Origin: Cryptomeria japonica
Lineage: Eukaryota; Streptophyta; Pinopsida; Cupressales; Cupressaceae
Assembly: GCF_030272615.1 (NCBI RefSeq)
Contig: NC_081411.1
Span: 186,327,949 to 186,391,948 of the forward strand
Direction of reading: 5' to 3'
Length of the DNA: 64,000 nucleotides
The position numbers were made by a program, and so were the translations under genes. Positions 34,199 through 45,770 of this stretch are shown one piece after another. Numbering within the stretch: the stretch's first letter is position 1; every line of letters starts with the position of its first letter. The notes beneath the pieces are model-generated. The model did no database searches. It was not told the DNA's origin and was given only the letters and a program-made list of their open reading frames with translations.

Positions 34199-34556
34199 GT
34201 TGTTAACACAACTTAACTTTCTATTTGCTTCATGATTTACGGGTGCATGAGTGCGAACTGTTTGACTTAAGCTAACCAAGGAGTTTTTCTCGTGTTTAAC
34301 TCCCTCTACCTCTTCCAGTTCGACTCTGACGGTTCATGCAATTAGTCATTAATTTTCAGAAATTACATACATTTCCTGCATAATTTATATACTCACGATT
34401 ATATATATTTTGTGATTCATACAGATTTGTCAATGGTCAATACAGAATAAATTTCATTCTTTCTGCTTTGATTTTTCCTCTGTTGGCTGCAAGTTTTGCT
34501 TCCATTTTTTTGGCTAGATCCGTATTCTGCTTGTAGGTTCAGCTGCAAATTTTACA
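34199..34556 (+). repeat. Direct duplication, copy 2
   Basis: Counterpart of 32520-32782, with about 90 extra bp near 34337-34430. Confidence 0.75.
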
Positions 34557-34703
34557 AGGCTGTCTGAATGCTCTACCACTGCACTCCATCTTCGCAGCTT
34601 GTTTTTTAAACCATACAACCTTAAAACATATACATTAGGCCACTCGTGACAGCTCCGTGTGAGTGGATTGGATTATATTGCAGCTGAGCGATTGACAAAC
34701 AGG

Positions 34704-35170
34704 TGAAATGAAACTAATAATATTCACCGTGACTGATCCAATGCACAACCAACTTGTTCTTCATGCCATTTAAAAAGCTCCTTTGCATTATCCAACTTAA
34801 CTAAGTTAAAAATTTGAGATTTTTATAGGTAGACATAATAGTATATCTTTGTATACTGTAGGATCTTCGGTCTGCTATTCACCTGCAGAGATTCCTAGAT
34901 GGGGGAAGAGTGTAAATCGTTCAAGTTTATCTTGAAGTGTTGAAATGAAACTAAACAACAATAAACGTGACTGATCCAACGCACAACCAACAATTCTTCA
35001 TCCCACTCAGAAAGCTCCTTTGCATTATCAACTTAATTATGTTAAAAATTTGAGATTTTTATAGGTGAACATAATTGTATATCTCTGGATACTGTAGGAA
35101 CTTTGGTGTGCTATTCGCCTGCAGAGGGTTCCTGGGTGAGGGAAGAGTGTAGTTAAAGTTTATGTTTTAA
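34704..35170 (+). repeat. Tandem duplication, about 236-bp unit
   Basis: GAAATGAAACTAA starts each copy (about 34705 and 34942). Both continue with CGTGACTGATCCAA, AAAGCTCCTTTGCATTATC, AAAATTTGAGATTTTTATAG and GCAGAG...GGGAAGAGTGTA. The copies have diverged by scattered substitutions and short indels. Non-coding. Confidence 0.88.
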
Positions 35171-35485
35171 GTGTTTAATCATAGGTTAGTAAATAGCTAC
35201 AACAAGCTTCGTTGTAAGTTGTGGTGAGTCAGATGTTGCGATATTGCACGGAATGCTTGTCTTAGCTCAATATTGCTATAGTTGCAACCACGAGTCATTT
35301 GGCAAAGAACTCATTGTCAGATCAAGGTTTAAATAAGTTGCAAAAACAACTTAGATATTGTAAGTGCATATGCATCAGCATTGGAGTGCATGCAACAATG
35401 GCTAAGGGCATGTCGAGGATCCTCACAGGCAATACAAGCTAGAGGCAATTAGGGTAAGGTCTTATGGAGGGCTTTCGGATCTATT

Positions 35486-35789
35486 TGTTGGTGTTGGAAA
35501 TAAGCCACACCCGGACCAACGATGGACTGGTCCAGGAGGGGCCAGTAGCTTAGTGGTAGAGCACTCCAGCAGCATATGGAAGGTCCTAGGTTCGAGTCCT
35601 AGCTGGTCCATGTCTCAACATGGTATCAGAGCCAAGTCCAGTGGCTTAAGGGGGGGTGTTGGTGTTGGAAATAAGCCACACCCACACCCGGACCGACAAT
35701 GGACTGATCCAAGAGGGGCCAGTAGCTCAGTGGTAGAGCACTCCAGCAGCATATGGAAGGTCTCGTCCTAGCTGGTCCATGTCTCAACA
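35486..35789 (+). mobile_element. Miniature LTR retrotransposon (TRIM) with tRNA-like LTRs
   Basis: A complete 304-bp element. LTR1 is 35486-35620, LTR2 is 35657-35789, and the interior is only 36 bp: an exact initiator tRNA-Met primer site TGGTATCAGAGCC (35621-35633), about 14 bp, and a polypurine tract AAGGGGGGG (35648-35656). CTATT is duplicated exactly at 35481-35485 and 35790-35794. Both LTRs run TGTTGGTGTTGG to TGTCTCAACA. It encodes nothing and depends on copia-type enzymes in trans. Each LTR carries a tRNA-like segment, listed separately. The layout recalls Cassandra TRIMs, whose LTRs carry a 5S rRNA promoter, but here the borrowed sequence is tRNA-like. Confidence 0.93.
35539..35610 (+). 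promoter_or_regulatory. tRNA-like sequence with A and B boxes in LTR1 of the TRIM
   Basis: 72 nt that fold as a tRNA on paper: acceptor GGGCCAG/CTGGTCC with discriminator A, D arm GCTT...GAGC, and T arm CTAGG-TTCGAGT-CCTAG. The A box TAGCTTAGTGG (35546-35556) and B box GGTTCGAGTCC (35589-35599) fit the RNA polymerase III consensus. The anticodon arm is poor: an 8-nt loop with no clear U33, and a mismatch at the stem base. It is therefore tRNA-derived rather than a working tRNA gene. LTR2 holds a 64-nt copy (35716-35779) with a good A box, but 8 nt including most of the B box are lost. Confidence 0.8.
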
Positions 35790-35794
35790 CTATT

Positions 35795-36362
35795 TTCATG
35801 GAGCAAAAGATCTCATAAAATAAAAATATTGTATAGAATATTTGAAATCTTTTCCTGAAAAATTGCAAACCCCTATTTTTAAGGGCTGCATATTGAATTT
35901 TTTTTTGCACTTGACAACTAGCTAATCCAGAAAAGAAATAGAAGAAAAATGATGTTTATTTATTATTTTTTATTCTAAACATTCTTCAGGAGAACAACTT
36001 CCCTAAATTTTGGTACTCAAAATTTTCAGCTAAACTGCACTACCAAATTCATGGGACCACCAGTTTTAAAATATTAGCAACACCCACTGAAATTTTTTAG
36101 GAAACCCCCTCCATGGAACTTTAACCCTTAAGTGAGTTGTCTTGGCTACCGCAGGCTACAAACAGCTTTTGGCTATAGCGCAGGAAGACACCTACACAGC
36201 TGAGGTGTTGTGTTCAACAATTTTTTAATTATGCAAGTGCATAGCATCCACTCATCCATTTATTGTCCATGTGAAGAAGTCAAGTCAGTTTTATGTGTTG
36301 TATGCTAACATCATTGTATGGCAATGGTCTGCTTGGAAGACTCCTGGTATTTCATGGGACGC
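35795..36362. other. Intergenic sequence, no gene recognised
   Basis: AT-rich non-coding sequence with several A and T runs. Nothing further is seen. Confidence 0.5.
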
Positions 36363-36513
36363 GTCTATTCTGGCTCCAAAAGGTGGTACGGTGCGACTAA
36401 CACGCAATCTTAGTCACGATTTTCAATAGTAGATTTTCTATCTGACGGCTGAGAATACATAACACGTCTTGTTAGTCTGACAGATTCAATCGTTTTGGAG
36501 CCAGAATAGAGAC
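36363..36513. mobile_element. Possible MITE with terminal inverted repeats
   Basis: GTCTATTCTGGCTCCAAAA at 36363-36381 faces its complement at 36493-36513 (two extra bases near the outer end). Weaker pairing continues inward to the shared word GACTAACA. The total is about 151 bp and it encodes nothing. No convincing target-site duplication is visible, so an unrelated hairpin-forming sequence is an alternative. Confidence 0.5.
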
Positions 36514-37935
36514 AGCCTACTTCATGAGCTTGTTCGACAGTTGGAATTCCGTGGAATTGCTTGTACAGATGAAATTGGTTGATGTGTTGGGGTGAGACTT
36601 GTCAGGTGTTTATATGAAGTGGTTTGCAGAGTGATATTGAGTGAAATTACAACTCTTTCCTGCGAGTACAATTTGTTACTGTCCTTAGGCAGGAGAGTTT
36701 TTTTTCATAATTGTTTTCCATCTAAATCTTGTATCTTATATATTTGAGGTCAATTGTATATATTTGATGTTGCTAATTGAAATGATATAGCAACCATAAC
36801 TGTATTTGCATATTGGTAATGTTTCATAGGGATTGAAGATTCCCAACAAATACATTTGTGTTCATTTTTTTTATAATGTTTTAAGACCCCTTACGAGAAA
36901 TATTAAATCAACTATATTTATTTCTCCTAAATAAAATAATGAAAATAAGAAAACCATTTATCTGACACATTTATATTGATAATGTGTTAGAAATCATTTC
37001 TAAAATAATAAATACAAGGGATGTTGAATGCCATTGCACGATAAGCCTTACAAAGTGAAGTGATTGCTACGATGGTGGTTTCGTGTTCAAGTCCAATTGG
37101 GCATGCTCCCATGTTACAACCCTTGCATTCACAAAACTATGCAAAGCAAGTCCCTTGTGAAATAGAAACTTGTCAGATGTAGCATCTAAGCTTGATGGTG
37201 TATTTCCACCAATTTAGCTGATGGCGATGAGTGTGTTACTGTTTTCCTATAAAAGAACTAAAGTGGAATCCATGATGGACCATTGGTAAAGTAGTTGCAG
37301 GGTGATGCATATAGGGACCGGGGGCCTAAATAGGCAACCAGTCCACGCAGCTTCACACTCGCATTATCAGCACCCATAGCACCTAGAAACTTTGACAGCA
37401 AAATAATAGTACCTTAATATTCCCTTACCCAAACTTTAGAAACAAGTATTACAGATACTCATAGATGCAAATTCCAGAAATCTCGGATTACCTCTTCCCT
37501 TATAGGCACTTCACCCAAGAACACAAACCCATAATGACAATTTGTTACAGCTATAGTCGTCCATAATCAGGAACTTATGGATATGTCAGCTGCATACAGT
37601 CACTAACTCACAACCTTGTAGCCCAACAACAACATTCGGAAAACCCAAAAGATGAAAAATACTATAACTACAGACCTAAAGCCGCAACGCAGTCAAGAAA
37701 TAAAAAGTTTGGCTTCGAATTTATCCAAAGTTCATGCACATCAACTACAAGATCAGCCGCTTCTAGTATAGATGGTCACTTATTCAGCATTTTGTAATCA
37801 GCTTAAGGGCAGAGATGCCTATATTTGTGTAACCAAGTCGTATCATTTAAGAAATAATTACAGAATAAAAAAAGAATTGAGATGCCCAGAGGAAGCTCCA
37901 GTGCTACATGATTGACAGTCATGGACTTTGCAGAG
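36514..37935. other. Intergenic sequence, no gene recognised
   Basis: No supported gene. A B-box-like word (GTTCAAGTCC, about 37088) is present without a partner A box or cloverleaf. Confidence 0.5.
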
Positions 37936-38222
37936 TAATCTGGAATTTGTCAAGATAGAGACAAGATCCAGCAGAGCTCGAATGTTTGACATTAGTTTGG
38001 ACTAAAAGGGTTATAGAATTCAGTTATATATACAAGCAGAACTATAAACTCGTTGTATTGTGAAATGCACCAACTCTAGAATGTAATCTGAGATTTATTA
38101 AGATAGAGACAAGATCCAGCAGAGCTAGAATGTTTGACATAGTTTGGACTAAAACGGTTATGGAATTCTGTTATATATACAAGCAGAACAATAAACTTGT
38201 TGTATTGTAAAATGCGCCAACT
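37936..38222 (+). repeat. Tandem duplication, 148-bp unit
   Basis: Two copies (starts 37936 and 38084) share AAGATAGAGACAAGATCCAG, GAATGTTTGACAT and TTATATATACAAGCAGAAC. Non-coding. Confidence 0.9.
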
Positions 38223-39164
38223 ATTTGATCATTGTATTGTAGTTTATTGTAATTTTTAAAGTGTAAATTGAGGAGCCATCTTGCGACCAAAGCCCTCCAG
38301 CTTACACTGTGATGGCTAACAAAGAAAGGTTGGCGAATAGAACCTCTTAACCACCACCAAGGCCCTGTGGTTCACAATCTATGCTAGTGACCAATGGTAT
38401 TTCACAGCCATTGAAAACAAAACTTATGCTCAAGGTATTATATTGCCTTCCTGAGTTCTCCATTGACATGATTTAAAGGTTTTCATTATACTCGGCAAAT
38501 TTTGACACCTAGCGGAGAACTGGACAAGCACACCAAACTAGCCTGAAACCACTTGTTAAGAGTATAGTTTTTTTAAGGGTAGTCCATCATGTTGAAAGAT
38601 ATATAGGAGTGGATACGCAAATTTACCTAGTGCTTGCAGGGTTTCTCCTCCAAAGTGTTTTCCAAAAATGCAAATAGAATTTTGGGGGCCTATTTGGAGA
38701 GACTGATGACAGACTAATTGGAATCTTTCTTCTTTAAAGTTTAAAGCAATTATGTTCTGTACAACAAGCATGGGCACAAATTTAATATTTTTCATCAACT
38801 GAATAAGTAGGAGCCCAAGACCTGACGGTTAGTTGCATGGATACCAAAGTAAAAATAAGACCCAGCTTGGTTTTCCAGATGGGTGACAACAGCTTGGTTT
38901 TCCAGATGGATAAATACGGAGAGAATTGAGTTGATTACTGTGTCATTATAGTTCATCAGTCAAGGTAAGACTGAAGAATCTAAGGCTCACAGAAATTACC
39001 TGTGTTTAATGACATCAAGAAGAAACACTGTTGTGCACTTTTCTACAGTGAAAAGCAGTTAAAACCTTTTTAAGGGTGCATAAAAAGCAGATTATAGTAG
39101 ACTGTTTGTATGCCTTGAAATGAAAAACAACACTAGGAGAAGAAATGTGGATGATTGGCATCCA
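38223..39164. other. Intergenic sequence, no gene recognised
   Basis: A minus-strand open frame at 38556-38798 (80 codons) has no recognisable domain. ACAACAGCTTGGTTTTCCAG near 38886 is repeated in inverted form at 39577-39603, and a partial direct copy lies just upstream at about 38866. Confidence 0.5.
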
Positions 39165-39284
39165 CAACAGACAGATGCCAAACTGTGCAATTCTTTTGCA
39201 TATAGAAACTTGAATCATTTTTAGCAACAGACAGATGCCAAACTGTGCAATTCTTTTGCATACAGAAACTTGAATCATTTTTAG
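39165..39284 (+). repeat. Tandem duplication, 60-bp unit
   Basis: CAACAGACAGATGCCAAACT starts at 39165 and 39225. The units differ at one or two positions, so this is a recent duplication. Confidence 0.93.
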
Positions 39285-39286
39285 AG

Positions 39287-39400
39287 AGAGAATTATTTGC
39301 ATTTACAGAAACTTGAAACTTTAAGGATAGACCTGCTAGACACAATCATATCTGCAATTGCTTCAAAGGGATGTTGAATCATTGCAAATTGATGCAAAAA
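39287..39400 (+). repeat. Inverted repeat, left arm
   Basis: About 114 bp that match the complement of 39801-39913, with conserved blocks such as GATGTTGAATCATTGCAAAT. The arms are about 400 bp apart. This could be an inverted duplication or a remnant of a foldback element. Confidence 0.85.
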
Positions 39401-39800
39401 GAAAAATGCTAGCTCTATTTGTCTGTGAGAAAATGCTCTCAAATGTAGCACTACTGTTTTTGTTGAAGTAACATGAACACATGGTTTCAGAAAGGAATGT
39501 AATAATATCAAACAGCATACTGGCACCTAATTGTATCAGTGAGTCCTATCCAAGTAACTGACTATGTGAGAAGATGTATCCATCTGGAAAACCAAGCTGT
39601 TGTTCACTTGTTCAACAGAAAAAATTTGTCATTTTGTGTTAAGCCAATCCCTTGCCTTGTGGTGTTTGGTTTTTGAAGTACAAGATCCACTATGATGGCA
39701 CAAAAATGTGAAGAAATATGCTGTACAGTCTATAAGGTTTGTGAAGGAAAATGTTATTGAAGATGGTCTGATCCTAACTATTCACTCTATGTGAAAATAG

Positions 39801-39913
39801 TTTTTTGCATCAATTTGCAATGATTCAACATCCTTTTAGAAGCAATTTTAGACATGATTGTATCTGGCAGGTCTAAAATATCAGGTTTCTGTAGCTGCAA
39901 ACAAGAATTCTCT
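39801..39913 (-). repeat. Inverted repeat, right arm
   Basis: Complement of 39287-39400; see that entry. The outer part has more substitutions than the inner part. Confidence 0.85.
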
Positions 39914-41219
39914 ATGTAAAATCCTGATTCAAGTGCTTCTGTATGCAGAGAAATTGTCGAACATCAGTATGGTGATCATCACTTATTGGGCAGCTATGCA
40001 ATGTAAACAGCACATAGTAAATAAACATTATATTCAGGTTTTCAAAACTGACGTGTACAAAGGAGCAGTACTAATTACAAAAACAATTATTGCTTCATAC
40101 AAGAATGCTTGTTGAAATATAAAACATAGACAAGAGTAGAACACTGGAAGATAAATACAGTGATGCCTTGTTTAAAATAGATACCTCATAAGACAACCAT
40201 AAAATATCTCAAAATGCCATAACATGAACTACAGGGAATTATGAACATATATAGTTACTACAGACAATTATCAGCATATAAAACTATATGTTTTATGGTT
40301 AAGGAAAATGCATTTATGATCAATAGATTTTGCAAGTTAGGAACACAAGAATAATGGCCTTCAGCAAGACCACCTATCATGGCAGTCACATAATTAGAGT
40401 GGAAATTCAAACGGGATCACAGAAATATCTTTACATGAGAATTAACAGAATCATGCTATATTAGCACTCCCAAGGGCTAGGAACACAAAATATAAATTAA
40501 CATCAGTATAACAACACTCATTAAAAAGAGTTGCAGTTTCACTACATATTTGTTTCTCTATATAGACTTTAAATCCAAGATTGAAAATAAAGTGTCATCT
40601 TTTGTGAATAACTCCAATATGGATGACCCGTGTGCATCGGTCAACCTTTTTTCTGTAAGAGGTTAAATCTTCTGTCTATAGGATTTTTTGTATAAATAGT
40701 ATTGACCTACTAAACAATTGCATTTTGAGACTACTCTTCAACTACTGGCAAAAAATAGATATTAAAAAAGTATAGATCCTAGAACTTGTTGATATAGTAA
40801 TCAAATAGTCTGACGGAAACAATATAAACCAGACGCTACTCCATATGCATCGAGGTGGAAAGTAGTCAGCCTTTTGAAATTACCATTGTACAAGAATGCC
40901 ACTGATAGCATACATTTGAGCTTCAACAATTGCTGTAGTAAACCATATCACTGTAATTCATGAGCTTGAATTCATGAACTGATTCCCTGTTTCCAATCGC
41001 TGATGACATAACAAATGAATAATACATCACGATCCCACCTGTACCATGTACCACACAAGAGGAGTAGCATATATCCAAAAGAGTTCAATCAGTATTTGAA
41101 AAACCCCAATGATACATAATGTGAATCTAAAGTGACTAGAAAAAGAATTGATCAACAAACACTTCACTTATTTGCCAAGGTGTGTGCCTTTAGAATAAAT
41201 ATGTAAACACAAACCTTAA
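39914..41219. other. Non-coding sequence downstream of LSM8
   Basis: Its right end should contain the LSM8 3' untranslated region, read on the minus strand from 41219 downwards. Candidate poly(A) signals are AT-rich and not unique. No other gene is recognised. Confidence 0.5.
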
Positions 41220-42404
41220 TTAGTGAGCAACAGGCTTTAGTGGATGTGCTCTGAGTTTGGATAAGTCGAGGTTTGAATCGAGCTCTTCATCTAACTCTCC
41301 AACAACGCTACTGGACACAAACACAATGCTTAATCTTAATTACAGAATGGCAAAGAAAGGATGAAATTACTCTAGCAAGAAGGAAGTTTCCAGCCTGCAC
41401 TGGATGCAAATTGGGCACATGTCACAGACTACACCAATGGGAACACTCTAGCTGCCACCAAATGTGAAACCAATACAAAATTGGTAAGACATCTACTCTA
41501 ACAAATGGGTTGAAGTGGCATACATATTATCTCCTCGGATGATATACAATCCCAAGACAAGTTGCTCTACCCCTGCCTGCCCAAGAAGACCAGTGAAAAC
41601 CAATAAAACCATTCAGCACAGAATCTAAGTTGCTGATTTTAAAAACTAAAGTTTTGACAGAGGCATCTTTAGCTTTACTTAACCATGTGAAAGAAATAAA
41701 GGGAATTAGCATGCGCAAGTAGCAAAGTAACCAAGTAAATTCTGGCTATCTTCACACAGCCAATCAAAGACACATTTTATTTGACCTGATAAATTTAACA
41801 GTCTCCATGTCGATTTTATCACCATGAAACAGACCCCAACCTTACCTAGCTCAATACAGTATTTTTCAAACAATTTAAATGCAAAGAGACCCCAACGTCT
41901 CTCTCTTGGGTTCATTCAAATGGTCCAGATCTAAAAAACTTGAACCAGGCTTAAATTTACTAAAAATAAATTAGGAGGATGCTAACATATATACAACAAG
42001 GAGCAGCTTACTGTAGTGGAGTAAACTCGTTCATGGGATTCATCAAGAATAAGATTTGTGGCCTGATCAAAGCCCCTCAAAATACCCTGCAAATAAAATA
42101 ATTTCAATTCTCAACAATAAATACAAAACAGATATTTGAATGATTGAATCATCTTCTCAACAAAAGAGCCCAAACAGAGGAAACTCCAGAAAGCATACAC
42201 ATACATACCACTATGTTACGTCCATCGTTCGTAATGACAGAGATGGCCTCTGAAAACATCAAGAGACACCCAAGGACAGATTAAAATTTTAAAAAGTTAA
42301 AATGTAAACCTCAAATGGAAACAGTAGATTTTCACTCTCTACTATTAAAAAATGGGTAAAAAACACATACGGTCCATCATGGAATCCAATCCTGCGATTG
42401 ACAT
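41220..42404 (-). CDS. LSM8: LSM8, U6 snRNA-associated Sm-like protein
   Basis: Five coding exons on the minus strand: 42404-42371, 42249-42209, 42086-42012, 41576-41524 and 41310-41220. They total 294 nt (97 residues plus TAA). All four introns (121, 122, 435, 213 bp) are GT-AG. Sm1 motif: VITNDGRNIVG (16-26) and GFDQATNLIL (30-39), with the RNA-contact Asn at 36. Sm2 motif: LYIIRGDN (60-67). The C-terminus LSKLRAHPLKP (84-94) is the signature that separates LSm8 from LSm1 and SmB-type proteins. LSm8 defines the nuclear LSm2-8 ring that binds the 3' oligo(U) of U6 snRNA for splicing. Length matches the family (about 96-98). The start ATG has no competing upstream in-frame candidate in the exon. 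No defect is visible, so it is probably a working gene. A splice acceptor (TTTTTCAG, ending at 42526) upstream suggests a 5' leader intron. Confidence 0.96.
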
Positions 42405-45400
42405 TGCTGTGGGGATATAGTTTGGCAATACCGACAAAGGAGGGTACACGTTTAAAGAAGACAAGGAGGAATATGAGAGGAGAAAAAAAATGTATATGAA
42501 TCCTTAATTCCTTCAGATTTTCCACCTGAAAAATGAGCAGTTGCAGTTACAGCATAATTAGACTCCTATAAAGATAGGAATTACAAATGAAATAATGAGT
42601 CAAAATGTCCAATAGTATTTTGACCAGCCATTCCAAATCACAACTGTTAAAATTAACATCATATTTTGGACTGGTAATATGACAGATCAAAACCAACAAT
42701 GGTAACCCGAAAAACAGTCAGTCAAGCTCACATTTTTAAAAAAAGCCTTTACAAGGGCCCTTTAACTACTCGCCAGTACTACTGAACTTGGTACATTATG
42801 ATCAAATGGCATCTCAGGATGATTTGGCATTTAAACTAAGTCACCTTACCACACTATTATAAAGTTGTAAATACATCCTGATCATTTGTTAAGCTAAAGT
42901 TCATATGAAAGTTCCTAAATGTCACAGGAAGATCAAGAAACACAACCATTTCAATAACTTAGATGTTACTGATGCACTATAAACTAAATCTTTTCCAAGC
43001 ATGCCATTGGAATTATCAGATATCTTAACCTTGGTATGTTGTGGAAGCAATAAACTTTTAAATATTCAATTACACTAACATCCATTTCAAATCAAGATTA
43101 ACAACTTAAATTATTCTGAATCGCAAGAGTATTCCATTATGATTCCTCTTTTTAAATTATTCTGAATCGCTAGAGTATTCCATTATGATTCCTCTTTTTT
43201 CTCTCTTAGAAATTAACCTTATACAAGAACACATTATTTTTCTTATACATACCCACAATTATTGACTTTCAAAGATAAGATGAACCTCTAAACTGTGTTG
43301 CAAATGTATCAACCACAATACTTGAAAAAATTATAAATAAAGTAATTAAATTCTAGAAAAATATTCTACCAAACCTACATAACAAGATCTATTGAAAAAA
43401 GTGAATTAAGGCTCGTGGTCCAATGGACAGTACATGAAGCAATTTTATGTGCAGAACAATAACAACATTAATAAAAATTAAATTATCTCAAGTTGCTGCA
43501 AACTCTGAGTTCCACACCACTAGCTGGATTTGAAATTACTCTTCTTAAGCAATCACTACGACACATTTTTTTATTTTTAAATTATGATATTTGCAGTTTT
43601 GAAATTCGACAAGTTGCATGGAATGAAAGAGCCATGAGATAAAATACTGGATAGACATAGCAAGGATTAAAATTTACTCATAATACTATTTACCAAGCTG
43701 ACCTTTATAGCTTAAAAATCAACTAGGGATTGGATCCTAAATAACAAGGGAAGACCAAAAAATGCATTAAACAGCAGACCAAAAAATGCATTTAAACAGC
43801 AAACCAAAAAAAATCAGAAAGCATATCCCTGCAACCTGACATCAAATAGAAGAAAAACTAGTACGCATCAATCCTTCTTTCAGGAAAAAAAATGTAATTT
43901 AAAATCTCACTTTAATTTCTCTTTCTAAACCCAATCTGCAAGCTGCTCAAGCATGCATACTTATCACTGAAAAGAAATCAAATAAACTTGGATGTATCTA
44001 TAAAATATGGGCCAAACAAAAACTCCAAATTTTAATCCACTCCAATAGGAATACTGTTACAATTGCAGAAAATAGCAAATACAATTTCTCCAACGCAGAG
44101 CAAAAATAATCATGTTAATCTCTTCTCAAATAGAACCTTCAATAATATGAGTAGAAAAGAAACATTGCAGAAAACTGTTTAAAAAGCTTTTTCAACTCCT
44201 CTGATAAAAATCAAGCCAAAAAAACTCAAACCCCTATATCAAACAAGAGTCAGAAAATTCTCATCAAAATAAGCTCAAGAACAAGGAAAGCAAAACAAAC
44301 AAAAATTTAAAATAACTAATTTATTTCAGAATTCAAAATATATTTATGTGAAGAAAAAAACCAGAGATCTGAGACTTGATATTAAAATTAAGCATATATG
44401 TAAACATCCATAGATTAAACCACAGAACCAATGCCTTCATTTAACAGAAAAAAACAAAATTGTTTTAGCATGACATAAAACACACCAAAAAAATATCCAG
44501 CCGTCTACAGATTAATAGGTTCGCTTCCTCTTTCTTCCCAATTATCCCCCTTCCCACAACCAAAAGAATGACACTCAAAACCTACTAAAATACAAGATGC
44601 ATAAAACATTTCGCGTAAACGATTTGCAATAGCCTTTCTAGTTACCAAGCTACGACCAGATAACTTCACAAGTGACTTGCCTCAAGATTCTGCACAAATT
44701 GTGTCGTGCTGTGAACGATATCTATGAGACAAAATGGGCAAGAGTTGCAGGGAAAATGTTACAAAGCCCTCCCGGAACGACGAAGAAAACCAATCTCACT
44801 ATAGCTTCCCCTTCAATCTATTCACAAGAAACGAAAAGATCTAAAAATATCGGGGTGTTACAGCTAGATTCTTGAGCTCGAGACAAGGCTTTTGTAGTCA
44901 TATAACTTAATATTGTTTGCGAGCTAAAAATTGTTTTAGGGCATGAGGCTAGGTATGGGTCACCATCAAGAGAAAACTTTATTGTCACGAGATTTATTTG
45001 TGAAAATCATTTATATCAGGTATTCATTTGTATGGATGGCAGGTTGGATATAAAATTATATCTATGTGAGTAGGTTAGAGTATGCATGATTTATCAAATT
45101 TATATATAAATTAATATTTAAAATATGATAACAAAATAGTATATAAAAAAGATTGTGCAAGTAAGCAACAAATGGTGCAATGGTGCAAGTAAGCAACAAA
45201 TGGCGCAAAAGGTAGAATTTTGCAATGAGAGACAAAGGCAAAGAAAAAGAAGGGAAACCAAGTGAGCAAGTCTCAATCGACGAATGGGACAACAAGGTTG
45301 TCCTCCCCCACTTTGCGGCAGGAGCCATTGTTATTCCTCTTGGTAGCAGGTATAAAGATCATGTCCAATAAGCAACACATATGGCAAGACAAAAGAGAAA

Positions 45401-45770
45401 CAAATGGAATGTAGGGAAAAGGTTTAGACAAAAGAAACCTAGAGAGCAAGGTAAAGGAAATCACCACTCCAACCCTAAAAATAAAAAAAATTGTTGTTAT
45501 GGGTATGTGCACCAAGTTGTGGGTACCAAAAGGGGGTCTTAAGATGCCACTTTTATTCTGAAAACAGCAAAGTATGAACTTCAACGACAAATTGAACATA
45601 GTTACACTCCAAATTAGAAGATGCAACAAGAACAAGAGTTAGAGTGCTTCGAGTCTACTTTTTAAACTACTAATTTTTTTTGAAAATGGTGGAGATTAAG
45701 GACTTCAAAAAGGAGGCCACAAAAAGTAGTCATCTAGGTCTCTCACCTATCTGTATGTCCCCTCTATAGT
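42405..45770 (-). other. LSM8 upstream region: possible leader intron and promoter
   Basis: No further coding exon is recognised. A splice acceptor before 42525 on the minus strand suggests that the 5' untranslated exon lies upstream. The less AT-rich stretch 44500-44880 is a possible site for it, but no donor or promoter could be fixed. A 46-bp tandem duplication lies at 43107-43198. A 67-codon plus-strand open frame at 44672-44875 has no recognisable domain. Confidence 0.4.

Noticed and set aside
34560-34600. tRNA A-box-like word on the minus strand (GCAGTGGTAGAGC)
   Set aside because: No B box or cloverleaf within reach.
35539-35610. Genuine tRNA gene
   Set aside because: Good acceptor, D and T arms, but the anticodon loop has 8 nt and the stem mismatches. 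It is embedded in an LTR and present twice in the same element.
37080-37110. B-box-like word GTTCAAGTCC suggesting a SINE
   Set aside because: No A box at the right distance and no poly(A)-type tail or target duplication found.
38556-38798. 80-codon minus-strand open frame
   Set aside because: No motif, no splice partners, and isolated in intergenic sequence.
44672-44875. 67-codon plus-strand open frame upstream of LSM8
   Set aside because: Not recognisable and on the opposite strand to LSM8. It could overlap the LSM8 leader or promoter.
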